Below the pieces are notes generated by a model. The model saw only the letters and a list, made by a program, of their open reading frames with translations. It ran no database searches and was not told where the DNA came from. From Lachnospiraceae bacterium (GTDB lineage Bacteria; Bacillota; Clostridia; Lachnospirales; Lachnospiraceae), in the NCBI GenBank assembly GCA_014804565.1, contig JAAUZN010000076.1:1-8815 (forward strand): a stretch of 8,815 bases of DNA, given 5' to 3'. The position numbers were made by a program, and so were the translations under genes. Positions 1-5,494 of the stretch are shown here, piece after piece. The first letter of the stretch is position 1. Every line of letters begins with the position of its first letter.

Positions 1-38
1 CGAAATGTATGCTCCTTTTCTATTGTAAATGAAGCTTA
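1..38 (-). repeat. hicB 3'-end repeat, copy A
   Basis: This stretch covers the last codons and stop of hicB plus about 19 bases beyond. It matches 4004-4041 in the same orientation at 31 of 38 positions without gaps. The window edge cuts it, so it may extend further to the left. Confidence 0.6.
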
Positions 39-442
39 GACATCAGGGCTTCCTGCAACACCTGTGAAAAATTGATATTCTGTTCTAATGCGGCAGTATT
101 CAGCCACGCCGGAATGGTGAGCGTCTTTTTTACAGATTTTTCAAAATGTGTTTTAGCATATGCTGCAACATCAACTGTTACGATATTGATAAAGGCGTTT
201 TCGGAAGATACTTCCAATTCTTCTGCTATTTTTGCAATATTTATCTCATTTGGTGTGGAAGGCTTTGGGAATGTTTCTCCATCCTTTTGAAGCCAATATA
301 AATATCCCGCAAGGCAGTCCACCGCCATCGCTAGTGCTTCATCAAGCGTATTTCCACAAGTAGCTAAATCATTTAAGTCAGGAAAAATAACGGAATATCC
401 GTTTTCTTCTTTTATAAAACAAGCAGGGTAAGCGGATAGCAT
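20..442 (-). CDS. hicB: HicB-family antitoxin
   Basis: HicB proteins neutralise the HicA mRNA interferase and repress their own promoter. The 140-residue product has both HicB parts. The N-terminal half is the partial RNase H-like fold, with the motif FPDLNDLATCGNTLDEAL near residues 20-38 and the usual proline-rich FPKPSTP stretch near 57-63. The C-terminal part, from about residue 105 (KKTLTIPAWLNTAA), fits a ribbon-helix-helix DNA-binding domain. I start it at the ATG at 442 because a perfect AGGAGGT (449-455) lies 6 bases upstream; the ATG at 460 would overlap that site. No HicA gene lies upstream, although hicA usually precedes hicB. After the stop an AAAAGGAG sequence near the window edge could serve a following gene, so a partner may lie just outside the window; otherwise it is an orphan antitoxin. 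A promoter is visible at 487-515. Confidence 0.85.
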   Translation of the reverse strand: MLSAYPACFIKEENGYSVIFPDLNDLATCGNTLDEALAMAVDCLAGYLYWLQKDGETFPKPSTPNEINIAKIAEELEVSSENAFINIVTVDVAAYAKTHFEKSVKKTLTIPAWLNTAALEQNINFSQVLQEALMSKLHLQ

Positions 443-486
443 ATGAGTACCTCCTGTCATAAAAAGAATACCTTTCTCTTATTTTG

Positions 487-515
487 ATAATAGCACGGAA
501 CACGTACGAAATCAA
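487..515 (-). promoter_or_regulatory. Sigma-A-type promoter of hicB
   Basis: Read on the minus strand: -35 TTGATT (510-515), 17-base spacer, -10 TATTAT (487-492), with TGC just before the -10 giving an extended -10. It points at hicB, whose start is 45 bases downstream. HicB could bind here if it autoregulates. The rest of the 461-664 gap holds no convincing gene. It has an 18-codon open stretch at 559-615 with no start, and a 7-base inverted repeat (585-591 with 626-632) that I consider weak. Confidence 0.55.
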
Positions 516-664
516 CATGTGTAAAAATGATACGTATTAGAAATTATATATTCCTCTTTTACTTCTCGTGTTGATGAATCTTGGTTCTGACAATTTCACC
601 AACTGCTAATTGACCCTAAAAACTAGTCAGAATATAATCAGAGGCAAACTCGAAGTTTCTTTTC

Positions 665-1057
665 TTACCATCGCAGCTCACACTTACCAGTGGCACCCTT
701 AAATTCCCAGCGCAAATAATATCTATTTCTTATATCTAACTCTATTTTACATGTAGGAGACTGCGGGTTTAATTGCATTAACGGTTGCTTTTTCCTGTCC
801 AATAGAATTACTTCTACATTCCCTTTTGATAATTGTGCGTCCAAGAAGAACTCGTATGTCTTACTTTCACGAAATTTTCCTGCGTGCTTAACCCAGCCAG
901 TACAGGAATCCAAAGTTGCCTTATCTGCATTTTTGCCATGACGAAATACAAACATAATTGCAGAAGTTCTTCTCAATACTGCAAAACCTTGATAATATAA
1001 TATATATATAAAAGCAAAAATCACTACGGAAAACGCAATAAATAATGGTATGTTCAT
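665..1057 (-). CDS. Membrane-anchored small protein of unknown function
   Basis: The product is 130 residues. Residues 3-22 form a single hydrophobic segment (IPLFIAFSVVIFAFIYILYY) with no lipobox cysteine, so it is probably a signal anchor. The remaining part, about 100 residues, is rich in alternating hydrophobic and charged positions typical of beta strands, such as KTYEFFLDAQL and RYYLRWEFKGA, with three cysteines (residues 52, 103 and 126). The orientation of the soluble domain is not decided by the sequence. The start is supported by GGGAGAGG a few bases upstream (1060-1068). I do not recognise a named family. Its place between hicB and an Imm1-like gene suggests an accessory or protective protein, but that is inference from position only. 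Confidence 0.7.
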   Translation of the reverse strand: MNIPLFIAFSVVIFAFIYILYYQGFAVLRRTSAIMFVFRHGKNADKATLDSCTGWVKHAGKFRESKTYEFFLDAQLSKGNVEVILLDRKKQPLMQLNPQSPTCKIELDIRNRYYLRWEFKGATGKCELRW

Positions 1058-1115
1058 ACCTCTCCCGCCTTAAATTCAAATTTATAATTTGCCCAGCTCA
1101 CAGACAGTCGAGAAT

Positions 1116-1487
1116 CTATAATTCCTGCCATTCAATACAGGTTGGTCGTTCATAAGTATCTAAAAACTCCCTAATACATGAAATCGCATCGTTTAAAGTA
1201 ATAATCGCATCAACATCAGGTTTCCATTCTTCCCCTCCTGCAAAAAAGGTAACTTCTATTTGGTTTTTATCATTATAGGACAACCACATTTCGCCTGCGT
1301 CATTTTGAAAAAAATTAACGGATGCATATTCCCCGTTGACACAGACAGCCACACAAGGATACGTTTTCTCTCCTCTGATCCATATATCAGTATTTTCCAG
1401 TGCCACTGCCTGTATAAATTTTATTACATCATCTGCTGATTGAAAAGTAAAATCCCCTCTATTTGTGCTGATTATTCCTATACCCAT
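1116..1487 (-). CDS. Imm1-like immunity protein
   Basis: The 123-residue product resembles Imm1 immunity proteins, which protect cells against the nuclease and other C-terminal domains of polymorphic toxins. Imm1-like features are the central YPCVAVCVNGEYASVNFF (about 43-60), a glycine-rich turn FFAGGEEW, a helix AIITLNDAISCIREFL (94-109), and the C-terminal IEWQEL ending. There is no signal peptide or membrane segment, so it acts in the cytoplasm. I chose the ATG at 1487 over the one at 1508 because AGAGG (1493-1497) lies 5 bases before it, while nothing resembling a ribosome binding site precedes 1508. No toxin gene with a matching domain lies in the window, so it looks like an orphan immunity gene. 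The family call is by motif memory, not by a profile search. Confidence 0.7.
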   Translation of the reverse strand: MGIGIISTNRGDFTFQSADDVIKFIQAVALENTDIWIRGEKTYPCVAVCVNGEYASVNFFQNDAGEMWLSYNDKNQIEVTFFAGGEEWKPDVDAIITLNDAISCIREFLDTYERPTCIEWQEL

Positions 1488-1546
1488 ATTTACCTCTACA
1501 ACATCCAATTTTTCAGCCTTATAAACCGGAAATTTCTTTTATAAGT

Positions 1547-2029
1547 CTATTTATCTCCAAGCTTTATCACTTCGCTTTTATGCCCCAAAATCAAATCATA
1601 CATCCACTTATAGATGTATCCCTCATTACCGCTTATCCATTCGTCTATTCTTTCTGCTTCATCAAACCATTCCTCTGGGTAATCATAGTTTTTCTGATAC
1701 CTTTCATTTGTGTAATCGTGTATGCCACACGCATAAACATTTGCCATTTCCTCTTCGCCATTTGTTTTCAGGAAAGACAGCACCCTTTCAAATTTTCCCT
1801 TTTCGAACGCTCCGCTCTCGTAATATTGCCATACCCCACTCCGAACGCTCATTCCCCACCAATTATTAATTTCCATATACATAAAGGCAATGTCCGGAAT
1901 ATCCGTAAACGGAGTATCCTTGAATCTGTTATAAAACAGCATGAAAAATTCTCCATCATACTCCCAGAAGCTTTCATGTCCCGATAATTCAACAGAAACA
2001 ATCAACTCATTTATAGCATTGTAATTCAT
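1547..2029 (-). CDS. Divergent DMP19-like (DUF4375-type) protein, tentative
   Basis: The product is 160 residues, acidic and soluble. The layout is loosely like DMP19/DUF4375 proteins: a helical N-terminus with FWEYDGEFFMLFYNRF, then a WWGMSVRSGVWQYYESG stretch in the place of the family's NGG-x-x-Q-a-a-x-N signature, then a helix pair RVLSFLKTNGEEEMANVYACGI. The founding DMP19 is a dimeric DNA-mimic protein, and many relatives sit in immunity-gene clusters. The canonical NGGF is absent, so the link is weak. The longer reading starts at a TTG (2044); I prefer the ATG at 2029 because GGAG (2037-2040) lies 7 bases upstream and would be inside the longer ORF. It is followed after 59 bases by the Imm1-like gene and may be cotranscribed with it. 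Confidence 0.65.
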   Translation of the reverse strand: MNYNAINELIVSVELSGHESFWEYDGEFFMLFYNRFKDTPFTDIPDIAFMYMEINNWWGMSVRSGVWQYYESGAFEKGKFERVLSFLKTNGEEEMANVYACGIHDYTNERYQKNYDYPEEWFDEAERIDEWISGNEGYIYKWMYDLILGHKSEVIKLGDK

Positions 2030-2085
2030 GTCATATCTCCACAAATACTAGTTTGAATGTTACTTCATGTATTATCGTAGGTTCT

Positions 2086-2181
2086 TCATCGATACCCATA
2101 AATTATATAGACTTCTTCATCTTGCAAATATTCATATATCCAGTCAAGATAGGTGGTTAACACCTTACAGATTTCTTCAGT
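2086..2181 (-). pseudogene. C-terminal relic of an unidentified small protein
   Basis: Between the VOC gene and the DMP19-like gene, the minus strand has an open stretch of 31 codons ending in TGA at 2086-2088, bounded upstream by an in-frame TGA at 2182-2184. It has no start codon with a ribosome binding site. The translation (TEEICKVLTTYLDWIYEY, then LQDEEVYIIYGYR) looks like a genuine acidic, aromatic-rich protein tail similar in style to the neighbouring immunity-type genes. I take it as the remains of a deleted cassette gene. Its family is not recognised. Confidence 0.4.
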
Positions 2182-2207
2182 TCACAGACAAACCAGAAAT
2201 TTTCTAA

Positions 2208-2612
2208 TTATTCAAATATATTGATAATATAACCATCAATAGTTGTTAGACTACAAGTTTTTCCACCCCATGGCTGTATCTCAACTTTCGTAATTTTATC
2301 CCAACCTTTTGACATGACATAGTCATACATTTTCTCAATCCCCTCGACCTGCATAAATGAAATCAATCGCGGTTCCGGCTCTCCCAAAAACATTTGTATA
2401 CCTGTAAAAGGTGCCAAGTGAGTGCATTCTACTTCCGGTAACATATCAAAAACAACTCCATAACAACCCACTCCGTTATTATCTCGTTCAACAATATTGC
2501 TAAACCAGCCTAGAGTATCTTCAAACCACTTAGCAGTCCTATCCATATCTGATGTTAGGTAGATAGGTGCATTCTCTTTTACCCAATAGCCTTTTTCACT
2601 AAATCTGCTCAT
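2208..2612 (-). CDS. VOC-superfamily (glyoxalase/bleomycin-resistance-like) protein
   Basis: The 134-residue product has the VOC signature near its start: APIYLTSDMDRTAKWFEDTLGW, in which a beta strand is followed by a helix and the F-x-D-x-L-G-W corner. A second beta-alpha-beta unit carries GIQMFLGEP, GIEKMYDYVMSKGW and a final strand TIDGYIINIFE. VOC proteins use this fold for metal-dependent enzymes or for binding toxic small molecules. The ligand cannot be told from sequence, and the metal residues are not clear enough to call it a glyoxalase. The start at 2612 is set by a perfect GGAGG (2618-2622) 5 bases upstream. An upstream ATG at 2681 would add 23 residues lacking a ribosome binding site. 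It diverges from the type I toxin gene on the plus strand. Confidence 0.75.
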   Translation of the reverse strand: MSRFSEKGYWVKENAPIYLTSDMDRTAKWFEDTLGWFSNIVERDNNGVGCYGVVFDMLPEVECTHLAPFTGIQMFLGEPEPRLISFMQVEGIEKMYDYVMSKGWDKITKVEIQPWGGKTCSLTTIDGYIINIFE

Positions 2613-2699
2613 AATGTCCTCCATAGATAAATTACGATTTGTATATTTAAAAGCGCATGTGGGCAATCGCATAATCGTCAAAAAATACGCTGTATACGA

Positions 2700-2728
2700 T
2701 TGTCGAATTGTCCAATATATGATAAGAT
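2700..2728 (+). promoter_or_regulatory. Promoter of the holin-like toxin gene
   Basis: -35 TTGTCG (2700-2705), 17-base spacer and -10 TAAGAT (2723-2728), preceded by TGA, which gives an extended -10 (TGn). Transcription would begin near 2735, giving a 5' leader of about 64 bases before the toxin ATG at 2799. Confidence 0.55.
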
Positions 2729-2765
2729 TAATTTACGGGAACAATCGCGTCACTGCAAGGTGCTG

Positions 2766-2791
2766 ACCTCCTATTACAAAAGATGGGAGGT
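2766..2791 (+). promoter_or_regulatory. Hairpin hiding the toxin ribosome binding site
   Basis: ACCTCC (2766-2771) is the exact complement of GGAGGT (2786-2791), which holds the ribosome binding site of the 27-residue toxin. A stem of 6 base pairs with a 14-base loop would block ribosome entry. Burying the ribosome binding site like this is a known feature of type I toxin messages. Confidence 0.55.
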
Positions 2792-2798
2792 GGTGCGG

Positions 2799-2882
2799 AT
2801 GAAATATGATTTCAAAGATCTAATGTCTTTCGGAATGTTCATTCTCGCATTGCTGACCTTAATCGTTTTGATAAGTCAGTAG
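2799..2882 (+). CDS. Holin-like type I toxin, 27-residue membrane peptide
   Basis: The peptide begins MKYDFKDLMSFGM and continues as an uninterrupted hydrophobic helix to residue 25, ending ISQ. The core FGMFILALLTLIVLI is the hallmark of the putative holin-like toxin family (Hol_Tox), small Firmicutes peptides related in layout to TxpA and BsrG, which insert in the cell membrane and are lethal when overproduced. I start it at 2799, where GGAGG lies 8 bases upstream; a longer reading from 2700 would absorb the promoter and leader and is not credible. A hairpin can mask the ribosome binding site. A bidirectional terminator and an opposing promoter downstream indicate an antisense RNA antitoxin. 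Family membership and gene structure are seen; toxicity is inferred. Confidence 0.8.
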   Translation: MKYDFKDLMSFGMFILALLTLIVLISQ

Positions 2883-2900
2883 CGTTTTTCTACATTTTTA

Positions 2901-2958
2901 GATAGAAAAACCACCCTTGTATACTTGACCGGTAGCGAGGGTGGAGTTTCTATCTTTT
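2901..2958. terminator. Bidirectional terminator shared by toxin mRNA and antisense RNA
   Basis: CCACCCT (2911-2917) pairs with AGGGTGG (2938-2944). After a two-base mismatch the stem continues outward with GATAGAAA (2901-2908) against TTTCTATC (2947-2954), so 15 paired bases in all. On the plus strand TTTT (2955-2958) follows the full stem. On the minus strand the inner 7-bp stem is followed at once by TTTTTC (2910-2905). Each RNA therefore ends inside the other's end. Confidence 0.75.
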
Positions 2959-2999
2959 GCCAAGGTCAACCACCTTGTGGGCGGTTGCTTCCCTTATAT
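2905..2999 (-). ncRNA. Antisense RNA antitoxin of the type I module (RatA/SR4-like layout)
   Basis: A promoter at 3006-3034 on the minus strand would start an RNA near 2999, which ends at the T-run at 2905-2910, about 95 bases. It overlaps only the 3' untranslated region of the toxin message (2883-2958), tail to tail, as in TxpA/RatA and BsrG/SR4. It would contain a 5' hairpin formed by 2967-2974 and 2980-2987 (8 pairs with one mismatch, 5-base loop), then the terminator stem. Such antisense RNAs bind the toxin message and trigger its decay by RNase III or reduce translation. The boundaries are estimates from promoter and terminator positions. Confidence 0.6.
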
Positions 3000-3005
3000 G
3001 CTTAT

Positions 3006-3034
3006 AATATATCATATTCCGTGGTTTTTTTCAA
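3006..3034 (-). promoter_or_regulatory. Promoter of the antisense RNA
   Basis: On the minus strand: -35 TTGAAA (3029-3034), 17-base spacer, -10 TATATT (3006-3011). An overlapping TATTAT (3004-3009) is the alternative -10 with a 19-base spacer. It faces the toxin gene. It lies just past the stop of the minus-strand acetyltransferase gene, so read-through from that gene would also make antisense RNA. Confidence 0.6.
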
Positions 3035-3067
3035 GCAGATTGCAGAAATGAAATACGTACAAAATTA

Positions 3068-3598
3068 TTAGTCAACACCTAGTTTGGCATATATATATGT
3101 ATCTTTCCAAATCGCTTTATCGTTTTCATCTTTCCAGAAATACACATTTTTTCTTAAATGGGCTTCCCGCTGAAATCCTAATGCTTCAAGTAATTTCCAT
3201 GATCTCTTATTACGTGGGTCACATTCGGCATATATCCTATGTATACCATTTGAAAATGCCTGTTGCATTAACGCTTTGCAGCTTTCAAAAGCATAGCCAT
3301 GTCCCCAATAATTCCGATTAAATACATAACCTATTTCCAATGCCTCAAACTCACGTTTCCCCATATATACATTACCGATCATTTTGTGGGAACTTTTTAA
3401 TTCAACAGCAATCATTTCCTCTGTTCCGATACGCCATTCAAGGTTTTCTTTCGTTTCAATAAGAGTCAGAGGTCTATAAGGTTCATGTTCCACAACTTCT
3501 TTATCTGATAAATATTCAAATAGATCCTGCAAATCCTCTTCTTTGTATCTTCTTAAAATTAACCGTTCTGTTTCTACTATGATTATTTTGCTGTCCAT
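3068..3598 (-). CDS. GNAT-family N-acetyltransferase (RimJ/RimL type)
   Basis: The enzyme would transfer an acetyl group from acetyl-CoA to an amine; the substrate is unknown. The 176-residue product begins with the usual ETERLILRRYKEEDLQDLFEYL, has the acetyl-CoA-binding motif A after EIGYVFNRNYWGHGYAFES (WGHGYA near 98-103), and a motif B region NKRSWKLLEALGF (about 130-142), as in Acetyltransf_3 proteins such as RimJ and RimL. The ATG at 3598 is preferred to that at 3604, because AAGGA (3606-3610) is 7 bases from the first and only 1 base from the second. A promoter candidate sits at 3622-3649. Proteins of this type acetylate ribosomal protein N-termini, antibiotics or toxin products; nothing here decides between them. 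Confidence 0.9.
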   Translation of the reverse strand: MDSKIIIVETERLILRRYKEEDLQDLFEYLSDKEVVEHEPYRPLTLIETKENLEWRIGTEEMIAVELKSSHKMIGNVYMGKREFEALEIGYVFNRNYWGHGYAFESCKALMQQAFSNGIHRIYAECDPRNKRSWKLLEALGFQREAHLRKNVYFWKDENDKAIWKDTYIYAKLGVD

Positions 3599-3621
3599 AT
3601 CCATTTCCTTATCCCTAATAA

Positions 3622-3649
3622 ATTCTAATTTTCAGTTTATTCACCACAA
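3622..3649 (-). promoter_or_regulatory. Candidate promoter of the 3068-3598 acetyltransferase
   Basis: On the minus strand: -35 TTGTGG (3644-3649), 16-base spacer, -10 TAGAAT (3622-3627, five of six consensus bases). It starts transcription about 17 bases before the gene's start codon. If real, the GNAT gene is its own transcription unit and not only read through from DUF2695. Confidence 0.4.
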
Positions 3650-3667
3650 GAACATACTGGATTTTAC

Positions 3668-3958
3668 TCAAACTATGTCATATTTTTCATAGCAATTCAA
3701 AAGCACTTCACAATCGCAATATCCACCCATCTCTTTCATCTCTGCAATTACACTTTTTACCTTTTCTTCGGGTAGATTATCTTTAAGCCATTGTTCCGTA
3801 TAGCACAATTCATGATTACATGGTGTATTCTCCAATTGTGTATCCAAGAAACGAAATAACTTCTGCGTTCTTGTTTTACTGAGAATATATTTCTTGTTTT
3901 GACCGTCTTTCCATTTTTTCATCAAGGCTTTCTTTTCTTCTTTTGATAATTCTGCCAT
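3668..3958 (-). CDS. DUF2695 family protein
   Basis: The 96-residue cytoplasmic protein carries the C-terminal DUF2695 signature GGYCDCEVLLNC (78-89) and the preceding CNHELCYTEQWL (47-58), in which Cys47, His49 and Cys81/Cys83 could form a small metal site. The N-terminus is highly basic and helical (EEKKALMKKWKDGQNKK). Family members are single-domain proteins of unknown function scattered in Gram-positive accessory regions, often beside immunity-type genes. The metal-site idea is my inference from residue spacing. The start at 3958 has GAGGA (3968-3972) at about 9 bases. The gene is complete. Confidence 0.78.
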   Translation of the reverse strand: MAELSKEEKKALMKKWKDGQNKKYILSKTRTQKLFRFLDTQLENTPCNHELCYTEQWLKDNLPEEKVKSVIAEMKEMGGYCDCEVLLNCYEKYDIV

Positions 3959-4003
3959 ATTAAATTTTCCTCACAACTTTTAAATTAGCGCTATAAATGA
4001 TGC

Positions 4004-4041
4004 CGAAATGTAAGCTTCTTCTCTATTGCAGACGAAGCTAA
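4004..4041 (-). pseudogene. Relic of a second hicB 3' end (repeat copy B)
   Basis: In the 116-base gap between the DUF2695 gene and the 4075-4575 gene, 38 bases match positions 1-38 at 31 positions, same orientation, no gaps. In copy B the sequence reads as codons for LRLQ and a stop, against LHLQ and a stop in the intact hicB, preceded by an in-frame stop instead of the rest of the domain. So a second hicB-like gene appears to have been here and lost all but its end, or the tail is part of a spacer element carried with cassettes. Confidence 0.5.
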
Positions 4042-4074
4042 TGCCTATAACACAGCTCAAACTTCTATTTAACC

Positions 4075-4575
4075 CTACATATAATAACCCTTTACACCAA
4101 TTCCAATCGTAGCCCAATGGCTCGCTTTACGCATTTCCTCTTCCGCATATTCAACATCATATTCCCCATCAGATTTCATTTCTTCAATATCTTCTTCTAC
4201 CCCTTTTGGAGTCGTCGGTCTATAGATTCCAACACTTATATTTAAAAAAGCATAACTGTACCCATTCTCGCGATCATCAATCTCATTACCATTCTTATCT
4301 GACAATATACTAACAATATCATCTGCCAGTGTCTCAAAAGCAGGCTTTCCATAAATCACAGGTTGCAGAGTACCATCAACACCCCCAAGAAATTCTATAA
4401 ATTCTACCTTGCCATCCTCATCATAATCAATCGCCATTTCGTTATTATAATAATAATGACGATGCGTAAATTCTCCATCTCCCAATAAGGTAATAACATC
4501 TGATCTGGTCATCCCAAGATAAATATCTTTCCCATCTATTACTATTTTTTCAAGTGGTATTATCTGAATTTTCAT
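4075..4575 (-). CDS. Unrecognised acidic protein, immunity-like
   Basis: The 166-residue, strongly acidic, soluble protein is not assigned to a named family. Visible features are IYLGMTRSDVITLLGDGEF (18-36), a G-M-x-x-x-x-V-x-x-L-L-G turn also found in SmpA/BamE-like folds; an acidic strand DYDEDGKVEFIEF (50-62); a glutamate/aspartate-rich linker around 125-148; and an aromatic C-terminus HWATIGIGVKGYYM. Its ATG shares one base with the stop of the gene upstream (TAATG at 4573-4577), with GAGGA (4582-4586) before it. Translation of the two is therefore likely coupled and the products may act together. High acidity and lack of export signals fit an intracellular immunity or inhibitor protein, which remains a guess. 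Confidence 0.7.
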   Translation of the reverse strand: MKIQIIPLEKIVIDGKDIYLGMTRSDVITLLGDGEFTHRHYYYNNEMAIDYDEDGKVEFIEFLGGVDGTLQPVIYGKPAFETLADDIVSILSDKNGNEIDDRENGYSYAFLNISVGIYRPTTPKGVEEDIEEMKSDGEYDVEYAEEEMRKASHWATIGIGVKGYYM

Positions 4576-5417
4576 TATTTTTCCTCATTGTACGTTCTTA
4601 CTATCTGTTGCATCCTGCTATAAATCTCTATAATCCTGTCCCATTCTGTATTTTCCCGTGGATGGTTTAAAAACTTTATGTTGTCAAAAAAAACCAATCT
4701 GCGCTCTTCATTTTCTTCTACAAGTCGTTCTTTATCCAGTGAAACATTGCCCCAATCTTTTGCCACCGCATTTTCCACTTGTTTATTCATTGCAGCAAAA
4801 AAAGATTCATAAAAATCTGTCACTGATGAGACAAACTCTTCATATGTCATTTCCACAATTCCCGCTGGCGCCGTCCATATACTTTCCCCATTGTCCAGTT
4901 GATAAGAACTCTGCCAGATAAGTTTTATTTTATCTCCGAAACGAAAACAGCCAATTAATGGACCTCCCACTAAATGCCCAGAATCAAAAGTTCTATCATA
5001 GAACCATCTGATTAATGGTTGATATTCATTATCATAAAACAGGTCAAAGACCTCATCTTCATCCTCTATATGACTTTCTTTCCATACATCCGTTTTTGCT
5101 TCAAATTCTCCAATTTCGTCATATAAGCTTTTCGGAATAGATTCTCCTATATATCGAAACGTAGCCGAAAAATCTTCTAAAAATCTAACTATCTGATAGT
5201 CATTATACTGCAACTGCGGGTCCCCAAAGTACTGTATTGCCGCCTCGCTGTATTCATATATAGTCTGATTGCCGGCATTTATCCATAGCAGCCCGTCTGT
5301 CAAGCCGAACCAGTGAAGGCTTGGGTTCTCTTCACTTCCCCATGGACATATTTTATCTAAATCCTGTAGACGAAAATTTATCTTAAATTCTCCAATTGAT
5401 ATCTTTTGATAATCCAT
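4575..5417 (-). CDS. DUF5984-like protein
   Basis: The product is 280 residues, the largest in the island. Conserved-looking blocks are DLDKICPWG (19-27), LHWFGLTDGLLWI (34-46), DYQIVRFLEDF (73-83), a second domain with LIRWFYDRTFDSGHL and GCFRFGDKIKLIW, and a C-terminal helical segment with MNKQVENAVAKDWG. This order of PWG, LHWFGLTDG and the R-x-x-D core matches my recollection of DUF5984 proteins, whose function is unknown and which often lie next to other orphan or immunity-type genes. No signal peptide or membrane helix is present. Only a distant GAGG about 16 bases before the ATG at 5417 is seen, so translation initiation looks weak. It overlaps the downstream gene by one base, forming a two-gene unit. 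Confidence 0.72.
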   Translation of the reverse strand: MDYQKISIGEFKINFRLQDLDKICPWGSEENPSLHWFGLTDGLLWINAGNQTIYEYSEAAIQYFGDPQLQYNDYQIVRFLEDFSATFRYIGESIPKSLYDEIGEFEAKTDVWKESHIEDEDEVFDLFYDNEYQPLIRWFYDRTFDSGHLVGGPLIGCFRFGDKIKLIWQSSYQLDNGESIWTAPAGIVEMTYEEFVSSVTDFYESFFAAMNKQVENAVAKDWGNVSLDKERLVEENEERRLVFFDNIKFLNHPRENTEWDRIIEIYSRMQQIVRTYNEEK

Positions 5418-5494
5418 ATATTTTTAATTTAAACCTCTTTAAAAAAACGGCAAGCTGATTATACTCTCCAATTTCTGCGCTATGGATACCAACT

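Noticed and set aside
559..615. 18-codon open stretch ending EIVRTKIHQHEK on the minus strand
   Set aside because: It reads somewhat like a protein end, but it is too short and bounded by a stop with no start; not enough to call a relic.
585..632. 7-base inverted repeat TTCTGAC / GTCAGAA in the gap after the 665-1057 gene
   Set aside because: With a 34-base loop and no T-run it is not a terminator, and such a short repeat is expected by chance.
1580..1987. 135-codon plus-strand ORF
   Set aside because: It lies wholly over the DMP19-like gene on the opposite strand, has no ribosome binding site and translates to a cysteine/phenylalanine/isoleucine-rich chain typical of antisense reading.
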